DNA from: Streptomyces sp. L-9-10
GTDB taxonomy: Bacteria; Actinomycetota; Actinomycetes; Streptomycetales; Streptomycetaceae
Length of the DNA: 64,000 nucleotides
Reading direction: 5' to 3'
Assembly (NCBI RefSeq): GCF_004151105.1
Contig: NZ_PHRF01000115.1
Location: 34,436-98,435 of the forward strand
Under the pieces are notes generated by a model. It was given only the letters and a program-made list of their open reading frames with translations. It did no database searches and had not been told where the DNA came from. This document shows, one piece after another, positions 60,534 to 64,000 of the stretch. Position numbers and translations under genes: made by a program. Position 1 is the stretch's first letter. Each line of letters begins with the position of its first letter.

Positions 60534-60983
60534 ATGCAGGAGGTACTGGCCGTCGTCACGGTCGTCGTGGTCGGGGTGATGGTGGGCGTGGAGTTCGCGG
60601 TGGCGGTATTCGTCAACCCGATCCTCGACCGCCTTCCGAACGACGGCGGACTGGGAGCCCGCAGCGATGGGGCGCGCGTCCTCGGCCGGGTCATGCCGTT
60701 CTGGTACATCAGCTCGGTCGTCCTCGGCGCGGTGTGGTCCGCACTGACATGGGGTGCCGCGGGCGCGTCGTTCGTCGCCGCGGGCACGGTGCTGCTCGTG
60801 GTGAGCGTGGTGATGTCGATCCTGCTGCTCGTGCCGATCAACTCGCGTGTCGCGACGTGGTCGCACGAGGGCGTGCCCGCGGACTGGAAGCAGCAGGTGG
60901 GGCGGTGGGACCGGTTCCACTATGTCCGCGTGTGCGTCATCGTGCTCGCCTTCGCGCTGTTCGCCGTCGCCCTCGTCCGCTGA
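60534..60983 (+). CDS. DUF1772 membrane protein
   Basis: A 149-residue protein with four membrane segments typical of the DUF1772/anthrone-oxygenase-like family (VEFAVAVFVNPIL, VPINSRVATW). The family often lies next to TetR repressors; some relatives act on polyketides, but most are uncharacterised. ATG 60534 has GGGAGGGG just upstream. Confidence 0.88.
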   Translation: MQEVLAVVTVVVVGVMVGVEFAVAVFVNPILDRLPNDGGLGARSDGARVLGRVMPFWYISSVVLGAVWSALTWGAAGASFVAAGTVLLVVSVVMSILLLVPINSRVATWSHEGVPADWKQQVGRWDRFHYVRVCVIVLAFALFAVALVR

Positions 60984-61086
60984 CGAACGCGGCGGCCACC
61001 GCCGCCTCGTTCAGGAGCGGTGCACGGTGACCGTCCGATCGTTAGGCTCGAGCGAAGAGTTCACCCGAGCTGGAGGTGCCGGAGCT

Positions 61087-61758
61087 GTGTTTCACCTGGA
61101 TCACATGGCACTCGGGGTGCCGGATTTCGACGGCGGCGTGCGCAGGGTGGCCGAGCGGACCGGGTTGGGCGGCTATGAGGGCGGGGTGTTCCCCGGCGGT
61201 CTGCGCAACTGGATCTTTCCGCTGGGCGGGGACACCTATATGGAGGTGGAGAGCGCTACCGGGGCAACCGGCGGCCCGGCGTCGTGGTTCCGGCGTGCCA
61301 CCGGCGACGGGACGGAGCGCTGGATGTTCTGGTGCCTGCGCGCGGACACCCGTGAGGAACTGGAGCAGGTCGCTTCGCGGTTGGGCAGCCAGGTCCAGGT
61401 GATCCCGGGGCGCAGGGAACCCGACGGCACCCAACGCGTGGTCACCAGCACGCCGGCCGGAGAGGTGGCGTTACGGGCCCGGCAGCAGGGCCTGCCGAAC
61501 TGGTACTACCGGGATGATCCGGCCAAGAACCCCGCCCGCCGCGAGGTGACCGGCGACCGTACCGCGGCCGGGGTTGCCTGGCTGGAGGTGGCCGGTGAAC
61601 GGGATCGGTTCCGCGAGCACATCGGGGCGGAGACCTTCGACCGGCTGCCGCTGCGTTTCGTGCCCGGCGAACCCGGGCTGCACGCGGTCGCGGTACACAC
61701 CACCGACGGTGAGGAGATCGTGATCCGACGCGCCCCCGCCGGACAAGACACCTTCTGA
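61087..61758 (+). CDS. VOC/glyoxalase-like domain protein
   Basis: A 223-residue protein of the glyoxalase-like (Glyoxalase_3 type) group: HLDHMALGVPDFDGGVRRV at the start, GLRNWIFPLGGDTYMEVESA and the later half with GVAWLEVAGERDRFREHIG. The reaction is unknown. GTG 61087 gives the usual HLDHMALG beginning with GGAGG ten bases upstream; GTG 61027 is an alternative. Confidence 0.82.
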   Translation: MFHLDHMALGVPDFDGGVRRVAERTGLGGYEGGVFPGGLRNWIFPLGGDTYMEVESATGATGGPASWFRRATGDGTERWMFWCLRADTREELEQVASRLGSQVQVIPGRREPDGTQRVVTSTPAGEVALRARQQGLPNWYYRDDPAKNPARREVTGDRTAAGVAWLEVAGERDRFREHIGAETFDRLPLRFVPGEPGLHAVAVHTTDGEEIVIRRAPAGQDTF

Positions 61759-61921
61759 GGCCGCGCGCCGAGGCTCGCCCACCTGGCGGGGGGGTATGGG
61801 GCGGGGCGGACGATCCAGGGGTACGAAGCGGGTCCGCGTGGGCGGACCCGCGGCGTCGCGGCCATCGGCGAGTGGCCGTGACCGGCAGTCATGTGACACC
61901 GGCCAGGATGGCGCGTGAGCG

Positions 61922-62305
61922 TCAGGAGTTCTTCGCGGCTCGGTCGGACTCGCTGCGGAGAACGCAGAACTCGTTGCCTTCCGGGTCGCCAAGGACCGCC
62001 CAGCCGGTGCCATCGGGCTTCCGGAGATCGTTGACCATGGTGGCACCGAGGCCCAGCAGCCGTTCCACCTCCTGATCGCGCGAGGTCTCAGGGCGCAGAC
62101 ACAGATGGATCCGATTCTTGATCGTCTTGGGCTCGGGCACCTGGTTGAAGTGCAGCACCGGACCTCCTGCCAGCAGCACCTGGGTCTCCCGTTCGCCCGG
62201 TTCGTTCTCCGGGTGCGGCGGACGGTCGGTCACCCTGCTCCAGAACCGGGCCAGCTCGTAGGCATCCGCACAGTCGATCGCCACGTTCTGCAATATCGAA
62301 ACCAT
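61922..62305 (-). CDS. VOC superfamily protein
   Basis: A 127-residue VOC protein (VSILQNVAIDCADAYELARF, NRIHLCLRPETSRDQEVERL, GDPEGNEFCVLRS). Similar proteins are often annotated as glyoxalase/bleomycin-resistance family. It is divergent from the monooxygenase gene across a gap with two palindromes, so it may share the same repressor. Confidence 0.88.
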   Translation of the reverse strand: MVSILQNVAIDCADAYELARFWSRVTDRPPHPENEPGERETQVLLAGGPVLHFNQVPEPKTIKNRIHLCLRPETSRDQEVERLLGLGATMVNDLRKPDGTGWAVLGDPEGNEFCVLRSESDRAAKNS

Positions 62306-62375
62306 GTGCGCGAGCCTCCCGCACTTCCACCCCGGCCGCCACCGAGTTGTGCTCCGGTCTCCGCGCCGTTGACTT

Positions 62376-62424
62376 TTGGTCGCTGACCAATTTCACTGGG
62401 ATGCGGGACTTGGTCAACGACCAA
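62376..62424. promoter_or_regulatory. two TTGGTCNNNGACCAA operators
   Basis: Perfect palindromes at 62376-62390 (centre GCT) and 62410-62424 (centre AAC), each extended by T or A tracts so that the pair is itself inverted. TTGACT at 62369-62374 precedes the first site as a likely -35. The pattern suits a TetR-type dimer controlling the monooxygenase and perhaps the divergent VOC gene; the regulator gene is not in the window. Confidence 0.8.
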
Positions 62425-62441
62425 AATGGAGGTGAGGAAAG

Positions 62442-63656
62442 ATGACCGGAGTCAAAGCGCTGATCTCCGGCGCCGGTATCGCGGGCCCGGCGCTCGCGTA
62501 CTGGCTGGCGCGGTACGGGGCACAGGTCACGGTCGTCGAGTCGGCGTCGGCGCGCCGCACCGGCGGGCAGCTGATCGACATCCGCGGCTGCGGGCGCGAC
62601 GTGATCGCGCGGGCGGGCCTGGCCGAGGTGGTCCGCGCCGCGCGGACGGGCGCGGACGGGCTGTCGTTCGTGGACGCGCGAGGGCGGCGGCGGGCATCGG
62701 TGCGGGCGGACGGTTTCGGCGGGGACGGGCCGGTGGCCGACACCGAGATCCTGCGGGGTGCGCTGGTGGAGATCCTCCACGAGGCGACCGGCGGCTCGGT
62801 CGAGTACGTCTTCGGTGACCGCATCGACGCACTCGACGACCGGCGCGACGGCGTGCACGTCACCTTCGGGAAGTCCGCACCGCGCCGCTTCGACGTCGTG
62901 GTCGGGGCCGACGGACTGCATTCGGGCGTGCGCGGCCTGGCGTTCGGCCCGGACGGCGCGCGGCTGCGTCACCTCGGCTACTACGTGTCGTTCTGGACCG
63001 CGCGGAACACGCTGGGGCTGGGCGACTGGACGGAGGTGTACTCCGAACCGGGCCGCACCGTCGGCGCCCGCGCCGTGAGAGGCAACACCCGGCTGATGAC
63101 GATCCTCGCCTTCCGGTCCGCCCCGTTCCGCTACGACCCTCGCGACACCGCCGCGCTGAAGACCGTCGTGCGCTCCCGCGCCGCCGGAATGCGCTGGCGC
63201 ACCGACGAGCTGATCGACCAGTTGGAGGACACCCCGGACTTCTACTTCGACGCGTGCAGCCAAGTGACCCTGCCGCACTGGTCGTCGGGCCGGATCGGGC
63301 TGGTGGGCGACGCCGCGTTCTGCGCCTCGCCGATGTCCGGGCACGGCACGACCATCGCGCTCGTCGGGGCCTATGTGCTCGCCGGTGAGCTGGCCAGGGC
63401 GGAGGGGAACGTCGTCGCCGGGCTGCGGGCGTACGAGGAGCGGCTGCGGCCGTGGATCACCCGCGTCCAGCGGTTCGGGCAGGGCAACGGCAAGACGATG
63501 ACTCCGCGGACCTCGGCCGGCATCGCGTTCCGGCGCGGCGTGGTGGCGCTTCAGGAGCGGCTGCCGCTCGGCGATCTGCTGCTGCGCGACCAGATCCGGC
63601 TGTCGAACGGCTTCGCGCTGCCCGACTACACCCCCTACGAGAGGACACGGCCGTGA
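62442..63656 (+). CDS. FAD-dependent monooxygenase, TetX/PHBH-like
   Basis: A 404-residue group A flavoprotein monooxygenase: ADP-binding SGAGIAGPALAYWLARYGA, the DG motif in VVVGADGLHSGVRGL and the GD motif GLVGDAAFCASPMSGHG. It resembles the TetX and PHBH-like enzymes that hydroxylate aromatics or inactivate antibiotics. ATG 62442 has GAGGAAAG upstream, just after the second operator. The RidA-like gene starts within its stop (GTGA). Confidence 0.93.
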   Translation: MTGVKALISGAGIAGPALAYWLARYGAQVTVVESASARRTGGQLIDIRGCGRDVIARAGLAEVVRAARTGADGLSFVDARGRRRASVRADGFGGDGPVADTEILRGALVEILHEATGGSVEYVFGDRIDALDDRRDGVHVTFGKSAPRRFDVVVGADGLHSGVRGLAFGPDGARLRHLGYYVSFWTARNTLGLGDWTEVYSEPGRTVGARAVRGNTRLMTILAFRSAPFRYDPRDTAALKTVVRSRAAGMRWRTDELIDQLEDTPDFYFDACSQVTLPHWSSGRIGLVGDAAFCASPMSGHGTTIALVGAYVLAGELARAEGNVVAGLRAYEERLRPWITRVQRFGQGNGKTMTPRTSAGIAFRRGVVALQERLPLGDLLLRDQIRLSNGFALPDYTPYERTRP

Positions 63657-64000
63657 TCGAGCATCTCGACCCGCCCGAACTGGCCCCTCCGGTCGGCGGC
63701 CTCTACACCATCTCTCGATCGTCCGCTCGGGATCCGTCGTCGCGATCGCGGGACAGATCGCCCTGGACGCCGAAGGCCGGCTCGTCGGCGAAGGCGATCA
63801 CGCGGCCCAGGCCGAGCAGGCGTTCCGCAATGTCGCCGCCGCACTGGCCGCGGTCGGCTGCGGCCCACGTGACCTGTTGAAGAACACCATCCACGTCGTG
63901 GGGCACCGCCCCGAACTGGTCGAGCCGATCTTCGCGGCAGGCCGGCGCGCCTTCGGCGGCGACTGGCCCCGCACGGCGAGCACGCTCATCGGCGTCCAGG
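63653..64000 (+). pseudogene. RidA family gene, frameshifted and cut by the window edge
   Basis: GTG 63653 starts IEHLDPPELAPPVGGLYT and then loses frame; one base after 63706 is missing, and the expected SIVRSGSVVAIAGQIALDAE continues in the next frame through AAALAAVGCGPRDLLKNTIH to the edge. RidA proteins deaminate reactive imines. A single-base deletion or a sequencing error explains it. It overlaps the monooxygenase stop, so it belonged to that operon. Confidence 0.75.

Overview
The window is actinobacterial chromosomal DNA, almost certainly Streptomyces or a close relative. It is about 70% G+C with G/C at nearly every third codon position. It carries LytR-CpsA-Psr, WhiB-like, DUF5709 and MmyB-type regulator genes, many GTG starts, and many 4-base ATGA/GTGA stop-start overlaps. 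I see no tRNA, rRNA, CRISPR array or intact insertion sequence.

1-16 kb: a lipoprotein plus membrane-protein pair, an LCP cell-wall ligase, a four-gene minus-strand operon headed by a 60-residue peptide that could be a RiPP-type precursor, a KimA-like potassium importer, and a sulfur-type ABC uptake locus. That locus has two binding proteins, an ATPase, two permeases, an LLM monooxygenase and a GNAT enzyme, and is preceded by a leaderless 25-codon leader peptide ending in Cys-Cys-Ala.

16-28 kb: small conserved genes, then a carbon/redox block with an NDH-2-like flavoprotein, transketolase, WhiB-like protein, succinate-semialdehyde dehydrogenase and phosphoketolase (closed by a perfect 14-bp hairpin), then a pirin.

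28-40 kb: a decayed accessory zone with a truncated response regulator, a frameshifted AbrB-type membrane protein, a PP2C phosphatase remnant, a 5'-eroded thioredoxin-reductase-like gene and a 3'-truncated ABC ATPase without permease. It also holds intact P450-ferredoxin genes, a MarR regulator with a large palindromic operator, and a kinase resembling hygromycin B 4-O-phosphotransferase.

40.4-52.5 kb: the main find. HisG-like, SDR and SAICAR-synthetase-like genes form the set known to build the 1,3-diazepine of pentostatin and coformycin (PenA/PenB/PenC). They sit in one minus-strand operon with two S-adenosylhomocysteine-hydrolase paralogues, an HD phosphohydrolase and an MFS exporter, beside a LacI-type regulator. 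A convergent plus-strand operon encodes one or two short peptides, a fusion of an HTTM-type membrane domain with an alpha/beta hydrolase, and an SdpA-like partner. The two operons start from homologous promoter regions of about 130 bp placed as an inverted repeat at the outer ends (40434-40565 and 51020-51154), so they are probably one co-regulated unit coupling a purine-nucleoside pathway to a peptide-processing module.

52.5-64 kb: an ABC-2-like permease without ATPase, a two-component system, an ECF sigma factor with a probable membrane partner, a class F sortase pair, a TetR/DUF1772 pair with repeated palindromic operators, VOC proteins, a TetX-like monooxygenase under two perfect TTGGTCNNNGACCAA sites, and a frameshifted RidA gene at the edge.
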